This document shows positions 9,001-18,200 of a stretch of 64,000 nucleotides of DNA, one piece after another. A program made the translations under genes and the position numbers. A model generated the notes under the pieces. The model ran no database searches and had not been told where the DNA came from. It worked only from the letters and a program-made list of their open reading frames with translations. The stretch spans positions 77,666,501 through 77,730,500 of the forward strand of contig CM077593.1 in assembly GCA_039654915.1 (NCBI GenBank), read 5' to 3'. This DNA comes from Aquilaria yunnanensis (lineage: Eukaryota; Streptophyta; Magnoliopsida; Malvales; Thymelaeaceae). Position 1 is the first letter of the stretch; the number at the start of each line of letters is the position of its first letter.

Positions 9001-11583
9001 AACTTCAGCATCCAATAGGGGCTGGACTTCGGTTTTCACGAAGTTGCTTTTGTGGGCTGAGATGCTTCGTTTCTTTTGCCTGATAGGTTTTGCTTCCGGG
9101 CTTACTTTGAGGCTGTGCTGTATTATGCCAGGGTTCACTCCTGGCATGTCTTTCGGCGAGTAGGCAAACAGATCTTTATTTTTCAGCAGAAAGGATACAA
9201 GATTTTCCTTGTCACCTTTGGCCAAGCTCTTCCCTATTCGGGTAGATTGTCCTGGGACAAGATCTACTGCTTCCGTTTCTGCTTCTGCGGGATCTCCTTC
9301 TTTGCCTTTCTCCTGCGCCTTTGCCTCCACCGTTTGTGTAGAGTTGTTTGCCGGAGCCTTTCGTGCTTTTACAAACACCTTTCTTACCTCGGCTTGGTCG
9401 ATGAAGACCTCTGCATCTCCATCCTTGGTGGCGAATGTGACAGTCAAGTACTTCACATCGGGGCGAATGTGCAGGTTCCCCTGAGTCTGCCTTCCAAGGA
9501 TGGCGTTGTACGAAGACGGGACGTCCATGACGATGAATCTTGCCATTGTGGACGCGTACAACTCAGCTGCTCCGTCTACCGAAGTGCCTTTCATCATCAA
9601 GAGGAGGTCGATCCATCCGAGGACGGGTAGTTCGGATGGCCCAACGCCGAAGGTGGGCGTGGTGACAGGTTTAAGCTCGCTGCTAGAGATGCCCAAGCTC
9701 GGCAGTAAGTGCGAGAATAGGACGTCAGCATTTGAGCCATCATCAAGCAACACTCTCTTGACGTCCCAGTTCCCTATTCTCGCCATTATCAGCAGCGGGT
9801 CGTCGTGGGGGAAGACGACGGTGGAGCCATCTTTGCGAGCCAATTTCTTTGATGGACTTTGATACTCCATAACTGCAATTTCTCTGGCCTTCCGCTTTCT
9901 TCCCGAGGATGGGAGCCCCGTGGTGATGGTTTGGATGACCCCTACTGGAGGTGGAAGGCGCCTTTTTGGACTTCTGTTTCTCCGCCTGTCGGAGTCATAG
10001 TCCTCGTTTTTGGCCCTCTCTTCCTCCTCTTTTCTGCCTTTTGGGGAGGGCATCCGCAGGTATTTGTGAAGTTGGCCCTGTTTGATCAGCGACTCTATGT
10101 ACTTCTTCAGCTGGAAGCAGTCTTCGGTGTCATGACCGTGGTCGCGATGAAACTGGCATAACTTCTTGGCATTCTTCTTATTATCGGCGGCCATGGCCTT
10201 TGGCCGCCGAATCTGCGTCCCTTGCCTTTCCAGCGCCATGAGAATGTTGGTCCGTGTCGTGCTCAAGGGCGTGAAACTTTGAGGTTTCCTTCCTCGCATT
10301 CGTCGTGGTCGGCCTGTGTGTTCAAAAAAATGCCGAGCTTGCTGACTGGACCCTTCAGCGCGGTGATGATCAGACTTCAGCCCCGCCATCCTCAATTCCT
10401 CGGCTGTCATGTGCTGCTCTGCCCTTCGGTAAAATTCTCCGAGGGTCTCCGGGGGGTCCTTTGAGAACTCGTAGAACAGCTGTGAGTCACGCCGAAGGCC
10501 CCGTGTCATAGCGAGGATGCGGATTTCGGGCCGGAAGTCCGGGACGCTGAGTGCTTCCCTGTTGAATCGTTCGACATAGTCTCGGATTGTCTCTCCGTTT
10601 CTCTGCTCTATGTCGAACATCTGCACAGGCATTTTGGCCGTTGGCCTGCTCCCAATGAACTGCTGGGTGAAGGCTGTGGACAACTCCTGGAACTCAGTGA
10701 TAGTCCCTGGGGGCAAGGAATTGTACCATGCTGTTGCTGGGCCCGTGAGGGTGACTTCGAAGCATTTGCACATGGTAGCGTCATCAGCTCCGTGCATTAT
10801 CATGCTCCGTCTGTACTTCGTCAGATGGGCCTGTGGATCAGTCCGGCCATCATAGATCTCCAGCCTAGGCACTCTGAAGTCGCCTGGCATAGCTGCCTCA
10901 ACGACAGCGCGAATAAACGGGGAGTCATCTTCGCATAATGCCCTCGACAGCCTGTCCCAAACGGGTTTTCTGGCCACTTGCTTCTCCACTCTGTCCAGCC
11001 GTGCCAATATCCTTTCCATAAGCGCAGTGGCGCTAGGACCATTTTCGTGGGAGGGAGATCGACGGCGCCTCTTTGGGGAGTGAGTTCGGCGCGGAGGGGA
11101 CAGGGACCTCGCCTCGGGCGACGAAATGCTTCGCTGTGAGACTCTCGGTCGCTTGGACCCGGTTTGTCCCACAGGCCGTTTCCCGAGGGCTATATCTTCT
11201 GTGGATGATTCTCCGCGAGGCTCTCCACTTCCTGAACTGCGGTATGTAGACTTGGGGCTTCTCTCCTGAGGGCGTGCTGATGAGGAGGGTTTCTGGGCCT
11301 GTGACTGCTGTGGCCACCTTCGGTCGATCTGCTGAGTCATTTCAGCAACGACCGAGCGCTGAAAGTCCCTCAAGAAGCTCATGGTGATTACCAGAGGGCG
11401 GTCTTCCTCGGGCGTAGAAGTCTCTGGGAGTGTCTGCTCAGCGGCCGGTTGTATCTCAGGCGCGGACGAGGACCTTGGGAGTCCCTTGTCCTTAGAACGC
11501 CGAGTCTCAAAGACGGTTATTTGCGAGCGGGTTCCCACAGACGGCGCCAAATGATGGCCTGAGGCCTCATCGTTGTGAGTCAT
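6085..11583 (-). CDS. E1 gag-pol polyprotein (1,832 codons, single frame)
   Basis: One uninterrupted frame encodes Gag and Pol. From the ATG at 11,583 there is a Gag capsid region (about 240-400), a CHHC-type zinc knuckle (476-489), protease with DDG at 614-616, RT with D925 and YVDD at 987-990, a degenerate gypsy-type RNase H, a second RNase H with D1281, E1321, D1343 and D1393, and an integrase HHCC finger (about 1485-1526). The integrase core D1555, D1615, E1651 has the classic D-X59-D-X35-E spacing. The frame is open further upstream but without an ATG. The chosen ATG aligns with E3 and the element B LTR end, 32 nt inside the LTR. No frameshift separates gag from pol. All catalytic residues I checked are present, so activity is plausible. 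Confidence 0.95.
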   Translation of the reverse strand: MTHNDEASGHHLAPSVGTRSQITVFETRRSKDKGLPRSSSAPEIQPAAEQTLPETSTPEEDRPLVITMSFLRDFQRSVVAEMTQQIDRRWPQQSQAQKPSSSARPQERSPKSTYRSSGSGEPRGESSTEDIALGKRPVGQTGSKRPRVSQRSISSPEARSLSPPRRTHSPKRRRRSPSHENGPSATALMERILARLDRVEKQVARKPVWDRLSRALCEDDSPFIRAVVEAAMPGDFRVPRLEIYDGRTDPQAHLTKYRRSMIMHGADDATMCKCFEVTLTGPATAWYNSLPPGTITEFQELSTAFTQQFIGSRPTAKMPVQMFDIEQRNGETIRDYVERFNREALSVPDFRPEIRILAMTRGLRRDSQLFYEFSKDPPETLGEFYRRAEQHMTAEELRMAGLKSDHHRAEGSSQQARHFFEHTGRPRRMRGRKPQSFTPLSTTRTNILMALERQGTQIRRPKAMAADNKKNAKKLCQFHRDHGHDTEDCFQLKKYIESLIKQGQLHKYLRMPSPKGRKEEEERAKNEDYDSDRRRNRSPKRRLPPPVGVIQTITTGLPSSGRKRKAREIAVMEYQSPSKKLARKDGSTVVFPHDDPLLIMARIGNWDVKRVLLDDGSNADVLFSHLLPSLGISSSELKPVTTPTFGVGPSELPVLGWIDLLLMMKGTSVDGAAELYASTMARFIVMDVPSSYNAILGRQTQGNLHIRPDVKYLTVTFATKDGDAEVFIDQAEVRKVFVKARKAPANNSTQTVEAKAQEKGKEGDPAEAETEAVDLVPGQSTRIGKSLAKGDKENLVSFLLKNKDLFAYSPKDMPGVNPGIIQHSLKVSPEAKPIRQKKRSISAHKSNFVKTEVQPLLDAEVIREVKYPELLSNVVIATKEGSSKLRMCIDFRNLNDACPKDSFPLPPIDQLVDSTAEYGLLSFLDAFNGYHQIRMDPEDEEKTAFITEGGTYCYIRMPFGLKNARATYQRLMNKVFKDQMGRNMEVYVDDMIVKSKLPGYHVADLEETFHKLRAFGIRLNPEKCIFGVTSGKFLGYMVSERGIDANPEKIKALLEFRTPATVKDVQRLTGRITSLSRFISRYGDRCTPFFKVLTKAAKMEGDLGRNDRPWDEDCQKAWEELKVYLASLPTLRQPREGEPLVLYLAVTEKAVSSVLVKEEGPKQWPVYYVSKSLHGAEVRYPLLQKAIYALVLAGRRLRPYFQAHPIIVQSSLPLRDVMKRVDHSGRLSKWCIELGEHEITYEPRKAIKAQALADFIAEIPTTEENHSDPKEGEPEWTLHVDGASGSEHQGAGIVIRGPEGLEVMKAIKFSFNVTNNVAEYEALIAGLRLARKIGVRNLRAHSDSQLVVQQTAGDYGAKDPILAKYHELVTKLIQEFDAVRIENVPRRNNTEADCLAKSKTYTEVLDHPSISVLSVMTSGTGWKDPIKRYLAENELPEDAGNAARLRRRAGRFFLIGEELYRQGYANPLQRCVGEEDTEMVLEEVHEGMCGSHIGTDALAAVILRQGYFWPTLRKDARQFVQKCGSCQRHAKIQRIPSEMVTSADYPWPFAVWGIDLIGPLPTAPGGVKFCVVVVDYFSKWVEAEPLATISAKEVQKFVWKNIVCRFGIPRVLVADNGSQFIDKGFQEFISDLGIKMHFTPVAQPQSNGQVEVSNRTIKDGLKKRLGEAKGKWPGELQSVLWSYRMTPRRATGETPFSLVFGTEAIIPIEIVQPSIRVQVFDEGGNDLGLRTKLDLVAEHREIAELRRKAFQQRVAAVINLKARTKEIKKGDLVLRKADFAPRRPSHGVLRANWEGPYLVLAEVRKGVYKLGDAEGIELKNTWHSDALKKFYA
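11531..11549 (-). other. Primer-binding site of E1
   Basis: In element orientation TGGCGCCGTCTGTGGGAAC begins 2 bases after the 5' LTR end. TGGCGCC is complementary to a tRNA 3' CCA end; the first nine bases fit the plant tRNA-Asp type, but the rest diverges, so I do not name the tRNA. The site also lies inside the gag frame and is translated as LAPSVG. Confidence 0.85.
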
Positions 11584-12419
11584 GATGACTGTTGAAGAGA
11601 CTTCTAGGAGGAAGAACGCCTGGAAGGTGGATCGCCCCAAGGAGAGTACCTGAAAAGCTGGTAAACAGGGTTAGGAGGCCCCCGGAGTGTTTTTCCCGGG
11701 GGGGGAGCCTCCGACGCCCAAGTCAGTGGTGGCCGGAAAAAGGAGAAAGTCACTAGCTCAAAGAGAAAGGCAGAAAAGTCTCGCCTGGTATTTTCTCAGA
11801 GTGTGGGAGCTGTATCTCTGGCTAACCAACCTCCTGTCAAGTATTTATTTCCTGTATATATAGGAATACCTAGCCCGTTCAGATCATGACACGTGTGCGG
11901 TCGGATGCTCCTAAACTTCTGGGCGTAGGGGACAGATAGTTGGTAACCAGATGGCCTCGAGCCTTGTGCTGAGACGGGCCATGATGTGATTCTGATGGCG
12001 TCTGCGCGTCAGGGCAGCTTTTTACGTCTGTGGTGGGACGTGTCAGAGGCTTCCTTAAATGCTTCCTTAAATGCTCCTGCCGTACTCCCGATGTCCCTGG
12101 GCGAGGTCGTTCTCTAGTTCGGACAGAGCCTCTTCGGGAAGCATACCCTCAGTTCGGGGGTTCCCAGTTCCAGGGGGTTCCGCCTTCGGGGATATCATGT
12201 TCGGGCAGCAATGTCTGGTGCCACTTTTTCGAAGGCGCGCTGTTCACAACCTTGGGGGGCGAATAGAGTCCTCAAGTTTTACTGGCGTGCCGAGGCTCGG
12301 AGCTCTCCGGCTATCTCCCGAGGTGCATGATTCCACCTGTTCCCGGGAAGCGCCAGTTCTTCTGGCCATTGTTGTGGCAGGGTGTTCGGCCAGATTGAGG
12401 CGATAGCCTTTGGCTATCA
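11552..12419 (-). repeat. 5' LTR of E1
   Basis: This 868-bp copy of the LTR has TG...CA ends and is followed by the TSD. Its last 32 nt in element orientation encode the first residues of Gag (MTHNDEASGH). A perfect 10-bp palindrome, TGAGGCCTCA, lies close to the U5 end. Confidence 0.95.
11855..11862 (-). promoter_or_regulatory. TATA box in the 5' LTR of E1
   Basis: TATATATA on the minus strand stands about 300 bp before the LTR end. This is the likely core promoter for the genomic RNA. It implies an R-U5 leader of about 270 nt, with transcription starting near 11,825. Confidence 0.6.
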
Positions 12420-12424
12420 CTATG
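12420..12424. other. Target-site duplication of E1 (right copy, CTATG)
   Basis: The second copy of CTATG directly follows the CA of the right LTR. It matches 1,373-1,377 exactly. Confidence 0.95.
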
Positions 12425-14787
12425 CTTGACCATTCTGAAGATGGTCCTTCAGGAATGTCAAGCGCCCGAAGCAATGAGAGGTCAAAGTCAGGATACTTGG
12501 AGAAGACCTGATGATGGGCAAGGCAAAAATCATCCTGATACGAGGACTTAGTCACCTCATCGGACTTAGCCTTCTCTGCCTTCAAATCCTCCAGTTCTTT
12601 CTTAAGAACTTCGATCTTCTTCTCCGGTTCCTTTTTCTTCTTCTTCTTTTCCTTCTTTAGCCGATCGATCTCAGCTATGAATTCAGCATTGAGCCCCAAT
12701 GCCTTTGTAAGATCAGCAACGGCTTCCTCCTTCTCCTTCTAAAAAGCTTCATTAGTCGAAGTCAGCACCACCACCCTCGGGCCGAGGTCTGACACTTTGG
12801 AAGAAAAGTCCTCCAATAGCTTATTTTGGCTCTTAAGTACATCTTCCCAAAGACTGGCCAGGTCCTCCTTTGCAATTTTATTGAGCTTGCGTGCTTAACG
12901 ACCAAGCTCGCAAAAAGCTCCTTGGCTTTGACCAAGTTCTCTTCTGATCGACTTCAGACTGAAGATTGTTTGGCTGCCCAAGCCTAGAAGTATCCACTAT
13001 ATGCCAAAACCTGCAAAATGGAGGATCCCGAATGTGGGTCAAAAGCACCAAAAGCTCAAAATTTTTCTAAGTCCTAAAGGATTAAAGTCTACTTGGACAG
13101 CATGCTCAATCATCCTCGAGGCAAGGACTTCCTCGTTTGCACACCCCTCCGTCAAAGACTGGAAAGTGGCATTAGTCATAATGCCCCTCGCCAGTTGAGG
13201 GGCCATCTTCTGACTATCTTCGAAGAACAAATCCATGTCCTCCATGAAGGTCTAGAAGGGCTCCCTCGGAACCTTGTCCTTTGGGATCTTCAAATCCCGA
13301 AGTGCCCTCTTCCAAGTGTGTTCGGCCACCCATAGAGCCTGGGCTTGCTCATCTGCAAAATCACGCCAAAGTTCAGTTATAATGTTTTACCTTAACCTTT
13401 CATCTACAATGTCTAAAATACCAAAAAATCCCAAACCCATAGACAAATGGCTAAGGAACAAACCTTGTTCAAGTTCGGGGCCCTATTCGTCAAAATCACT
13501 AACGTCCATCACCTCAGCGGGGATGTCTCTGCCTTTCCGCCTTCACAGCTCCTAAGCCTTTTCGGCAGACACCTCCCCCAACGATTTGCCTAGGGCCTCG
13601 ACAGCAGTATCAGGACTTAGAGAGGTAGAGTGGATAATTGGGGTTGAAGGCAGGTTAGCACATACAGGAGTTCAGTCAAGTACCTCCACTTCACCTTCCG
13701 GCGAAGGTGGAAGGGAGTCCTCTTTAACTTTCTTTGACTTCGAAGCCGAAGACTGTCTAGCCAGCACCTTCTTTCTCTTTGACACCTTTTTCCTCTGTTG
13801 TTCCCCTTTCCCAGCCTAGCCGAGGAAAAGACTCTTGTAAAAGGCTACAGACTTATCACCCATCTCTGCAAAAAAAAGAACATCAGTGTAAGTACAGAAA
13901 GGCATAAGTAACAAAAACTGGAAAGGAGCTTACTCTCTTTAACTATCGAGTACGTAAGTTCGCCCCAAAAAAGCATGACCAACCATGCTTTCTTCCCATC
14001 AACTAAGGGCTTCGGCATGCATTCGTCAGTGACATGTTCCTTGATTGCCCTAAGCTCTTGAATGACCTCGTCGCTCATGAAACTCCATCTGATGGGGAAA
14101 GGGTAGAGAGAACACGGAGGTTCCTCACGATCCCAATCCGCGATAGCATGAATACGATTGTCGAACTCCTCAAACTAGGACTCTAGTTCTAAGGTTAATA
14201 GCTTCCTTGGGTTAACTACATCAATGGCCAAGGTACCTGAAGCCGACTTACATGGCATGTCTCTCCACTACTCATCCACCTTCAAAAAAAGAACTTCTTC
14301 TGCCACCTTCACCAACTATCTTTCGTTCTGAAGGTGAACGTGAATTTTTTGCTCCCAAAACCCTGAGGGAGCAAAAAGTAGAACCCGCCCTTCGGGACGA
14401 GGTGAAGTTTACAATATTGCATGAAAAAGATGAAGTAGGGCTCTTTATTGAAGACCCCACACATGCAAAGAACAACGTTGAAATAAGAGTAGGAGTTCGG
14501 GGGAAGTTGGTTAACGGCTGTGCCATGAAATTGCAAAAGTCGCTTACCATCTTCGAAGGGGCACACCGAAGTCCCACCTTTAGCTATGCCCTAAATACAG
14601 TGATCTCATTCTTCCAATGGGCATAGCTAGGCATACCAGAACTAGGGAGCCTAGTGACAGCATTGGAAGGGAAAAAAAATTTAGCTGACCACTTATCCAC
14701 TTTCTCCGAAGAGGCACAGCTCGGATGGGAGTTAAGAGAAAGCCAACTCTCAGGAATGGGACAAGCTTCAACTTGGGAAGAAGACAT
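12420..14787 (-). pseudogene. Element A antisense gene, main part, decayed
   Basis: On the minus strand from the ATG at 14,787 this shows the same gene as E1 3092-5315: a PESW start region, VTRLP, then (in shifted frames) FHGTAVNQLPP, CGVFNKEPYF and KGGFYFLLP. Later comes the LYPFPI..WSFM-type region near 14,080-14,110 and a lysine-rich coiled coil near 12,540-12,700. A TAG at 14,584-14,586 interrupts the frame, and frameshifts follow. The final exon is cut at 12,420 by E1 and resumes at 1,377. No protein is expected. Homology is visible throughout, but exon borders were not all resolved. Confidence 0.8.
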
Positions 14788-15033
14788 GTTTGGAAACAAA
14801 AGACCTTGACCTCGAAAAGATGAAAGGGAAAGAATTGGAATGAAAAACAATTACTTCGGAAATAAACCCACCTAATTCGGAGTGAAAACAGGAACTTCAG
14901 AGAACGCCATAAGCTCACCGAAAATTGCTCCGCCGTTAGCACCACCGCCAAAGAAAGATGAAAGACCAGAAGAAATCAAATAGCAAAAGGAATGAAAATT
15001 GAAGAGTGTGGAAAACTCTGAAGGAGAAAAAGG

Positions 15034-15042
15034 TTTATATAG
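15034..15042 (-). promoter_or_regulatory. TATA box of the element A antisense gene
   Basis: CTATATAAA on the minus strand, 255 bp before the ATG at 14,787. It is in the same relative place as in E1, E3 and B. Confidence 0.5.
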
Positions 15043-15139
15043 ACCGAAGGAGGCAGGTGAAGCATCACCATAATGACCTTTTGCAGACAAATGGACGTAA
15101 CTGATGTAACGGACATGACCGTTCGCTAATCGCCTAGTG

Positions 15140-15253
15140 ACACACTCCGGGGAGCTCCTAAACCTTGTTCTTCTAAGTGTTTCAGATATCTTCACATTGG
15201 AAGATCTTCCTACGGATCAACATGTCATTCGACGAAGATGTTACCGGGCATCA
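15140..15253 (+). repeat. LTR remnant (U5 only) at the A/B junction
   Basis: The stretch matches the U5 of the E3 LTR (ACACNCCGGGGANCTCCTAA, then an ATG 32 nt from the end and a final GGGCATCA). The rest of the LTR is missing. On its left it abuts the promoter region of the element A antisense gene. On its right it jumps straight into mid-gag, so the PBS and the first third of gag are gone. Confidence 0.7.
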
Positions 15254-18200
15254 GAAGTCACCTTGTTACCAGCAACTACGTGGTATAACTCCCTGCCACC
15301 CGGAACCATAATGGGTTTCTAGGAGTCATCCACCGCCTTCACCCAGTAGTTTATCAGAAGTAGGGTGACGGTGAAGATGCCCACCAAAATGTTCGACATT
15401 GCCTAAAAGAATGGGGAGCACATTCAGGACTATATGGAGGGGTTTAACTAGGAAGCCCTCAGTGTGCCTGACTTTCGCCCGAAAATCTGCATCCTCGCCA
15501 TAATCAGGGGATTTAGCAGGGGCTCACAACTCTTCTATGAGTTCTCCAAAGACCCACCTCGCACTCTCAGAGAATTCTACTGAAAGGTAGAGCAACACAT
15601 GATAGCCGAGGAGTTATGGATGGGTTGCCCAAAGTTTGACCACAATCTTTACGAAGGTCAGAGTTACCAGCCTTAGTATTTAGCCGAATGAGGGGGCAGG
15701 CCTCGAAAAGCAAGGGGGAAAAGGCCAGTATCGTTCACCACTATAAACACTACAAGAACAAACATCCTGATGGCCTTGGAAAGGCAAGGAACCATAATCC
15801 AACGTCTGAAGGCCATGACCTCAGACAATAAGAAGAACATGGAGAAATTCTGTCAATTTCATCGGGACCACAGGCACGATACCAAGGATTGCTTGCAGCT
15901 AAAAAAGTATATTGAATCTTTGATCAAGCAAGGGCAACTTCAACGCTACTTCCAAATGTCATCATCCACAGCCTGAGAAAGAAAAGAAGAAAAAAAGAAG
16001 GGAGAGGATGAAGACTATGATTCCAACCAACGTCAGAATCGAAGTCCCAAAAGCCACCCACGACCTCTGATTGGAATAATCAAGACAATCACAAACTGAA
16101 ATACCCTTGGCTGAAAGGAAAAGAAAAGCTCGAGAAATCTCGATGATGGAATTCGACAACCCAATGAATAAACTCATTCGGAGAGACTGGTCTATAATGA
16201 CATTTCTGCTCGATGACCCTCTCTTGATCATGGCAAAGATAGGAAGCTGCGATGTCAAAAGAGTGTTCATTGATGATGGGTTGAATGCCAAAATTTTGTT
16301 CCCTCATTTGTTGCCAAACTTGGGCATCTCCAAGGGTGATCTTAAACCCGTTACCTCACCTACCTTTAGCGTTGGTGCCTCGGAACTCCCAATGCTCGGG
16401 TGGATTGATCTGCCCCTGATGTTAATGGTTACCTCAGTCCAGACCAAGGGAGAACTCTTTTCTTCCACTATGGCAAGGTTCATTATCATAGATGTCCCAT
16501 CTTTGTATAATGCCATCCTCAGAAGACAAAACCAGGGGAATCTTTACATTCGACTAGATGTGAAATACCTGACAATCATATTCGAAGCAAAGGAAGGTGT
16601 TGTAGAGATACTAATTGATCAAGCTGAGGTAAAAAAGGTGTTCATCCGAGCAAGACAGACTCCGCTGAAGGTTCATGTGTAGACTTTGGAAAAGAATGGC
16701 ATGATTGGCAATGCGGTGATAGAAGTTAAGAGAGTAATCATGAAAAGATAGAAGCAAATGATGTATAACTTGTCTCGGGCCAAAGTACCCGACTGGGGAA
16801 AAAACTGGCCGAAGGTGACAAGGAAAATCTTGTATCTCTTCTATCAATGAACAAAGATCTATTTGCTTACTCTTCAAAGGATACACTTGGGGTAGGCCCG
16901 GGTATAATTAAACACAACCTCAAAGTAAGGGCTGAAGCAAGGCCCGTTAGGCAAAAAATGTGTGGCCTCTCCATGCATAAGAATAATTTCATAAAAATTG
17001 AAGTTCAATGACTAATGGAGGCAGGCATAATAAAGAAGGTCAAGTACACTAATTGGCTCAGCAACGTTGTTGTAGCCGCAAAAGAAGGGAACGATAAACT
17101 ACAAATGTGCATCGATTTCCAAAATGTTAATGATGCCTGTCCAAAGGACTCATATCCTCTACCATTAATAGAGCAATTGGTAGACTCCACTACCAAATAC
17201 GGTCTACTTAGCTTTTGTGACACTTTTAGTGGATACCACCAAATTCATATGGATCCTAAATATAAGGAAAAGACCGCCTTCATTACCAAATGTGAGACCT
17301 ACTGTTATGTCAGAATGCCCTTTGGCCTTAAAAATGTAGGAGCCATATACCAAAGGCTGATGAACAAGGTGTTCGTGAGAGAAATATGGAAGTATACCCC
17401 GATGATATGATAGTTAAGAGTAAAATACTTGGCAATCATGTTGTAGATTTGGTGGAAACATTCCACCAACTTTAAAAGTTTGGAATCCGTTTTAACCCTA
17501 AAAAGTGTGTGTTCGGGGTAACAGCAGGGAAATTCCTTGGATTCATAGTATCCGAAAGACGAATAAATGCCAACCCCAAAAAGGTTGACACTCTGCTAGC
17601 ATTCCAAATTGCAACAAAAATGAAGGATATACAAAGGCCCACTAAAAGAATAAATTCCCTAAGAAAATTCATATCCAAATGCGGAGACCGGTGCCAGCTG
17701 TTCTTTAAAGTACTTATAAAAGCGGCAAAAAATGAAGCCAACCCTAAAATCGAGGAGCACCCTTGGAATGAAGAATGTCAGAAAGCATGGGAGGAGCTCA
17801 GAAATTACTTAACCCGCTTGCTGACACTTCGGCAATCAAGGGAAAGAGAACCGCTCATCCTCTACCTCACAGTAACTAACCAAGTCGTAAATTCGGTTCT
17901 AGTTAGGGAGGAAGTATGGAAGCAGTGGCCAATATACTATGTGAGCAAGTCCCTACATGGTGCCAATGTTAGGTACCCTCTTCTACAAAAAGCCATTTAT
18001 GCCCTAGTGTTAGCAAGCAGAAGGGTGCGGCCTTTTTTCCAAGGACATCCCATCATTGTTCGAAGTAACTTACCTATTAAGAAAGTCATGCGGAAGGAAG
18101 ACCACTTGGGCCAATTATCAAAGTGGTGCATCGAGCTCAGTGAGTATGATCTCACTTATGAGCCAAGAAAGGCAATAAAAGCCCGAGCACTGGCAGATTT

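Larger units (their letters stand above)
1378..12419 (-). mobile_element. E1: full-length Ty3/gypsy Tat-lineage LTR retrotransposon
   Basis: This 11,042-bp element runs on the minus strand. It has near-identical LTRs (867 and 868 bp), a PBS, a polypurine tract, an uninterrupted gag-pol and a spliced gene on the opposite strand. I count about 8 substitutions and one indel between the LTRs by eye, roughly 1%, which implies a recent insertion. The order gag, protease, RT, degenerate RNase H, second RNase H, integrase is typical of the plant Tat lineage. It sits inside the antisense gene of the older element A. All parts needed for movement look present, so it may be autonomous, but that is inference. 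Confidence 0.95.

Noticed and set aside
6115..10855. Many + strand frames of 60-180 codons across E1 gag-pol
   Set aside because: They are shadows of the intact minus-strand polyprotein and show no independent motif.
11584..11640. Upstream extension of the E1 gag-pol frame
   Set aside because: The extension begins at a TTG, not an ATG, and lies deeper in the LTR. The ATG at 11,583 is the one matched by E3 and element B.
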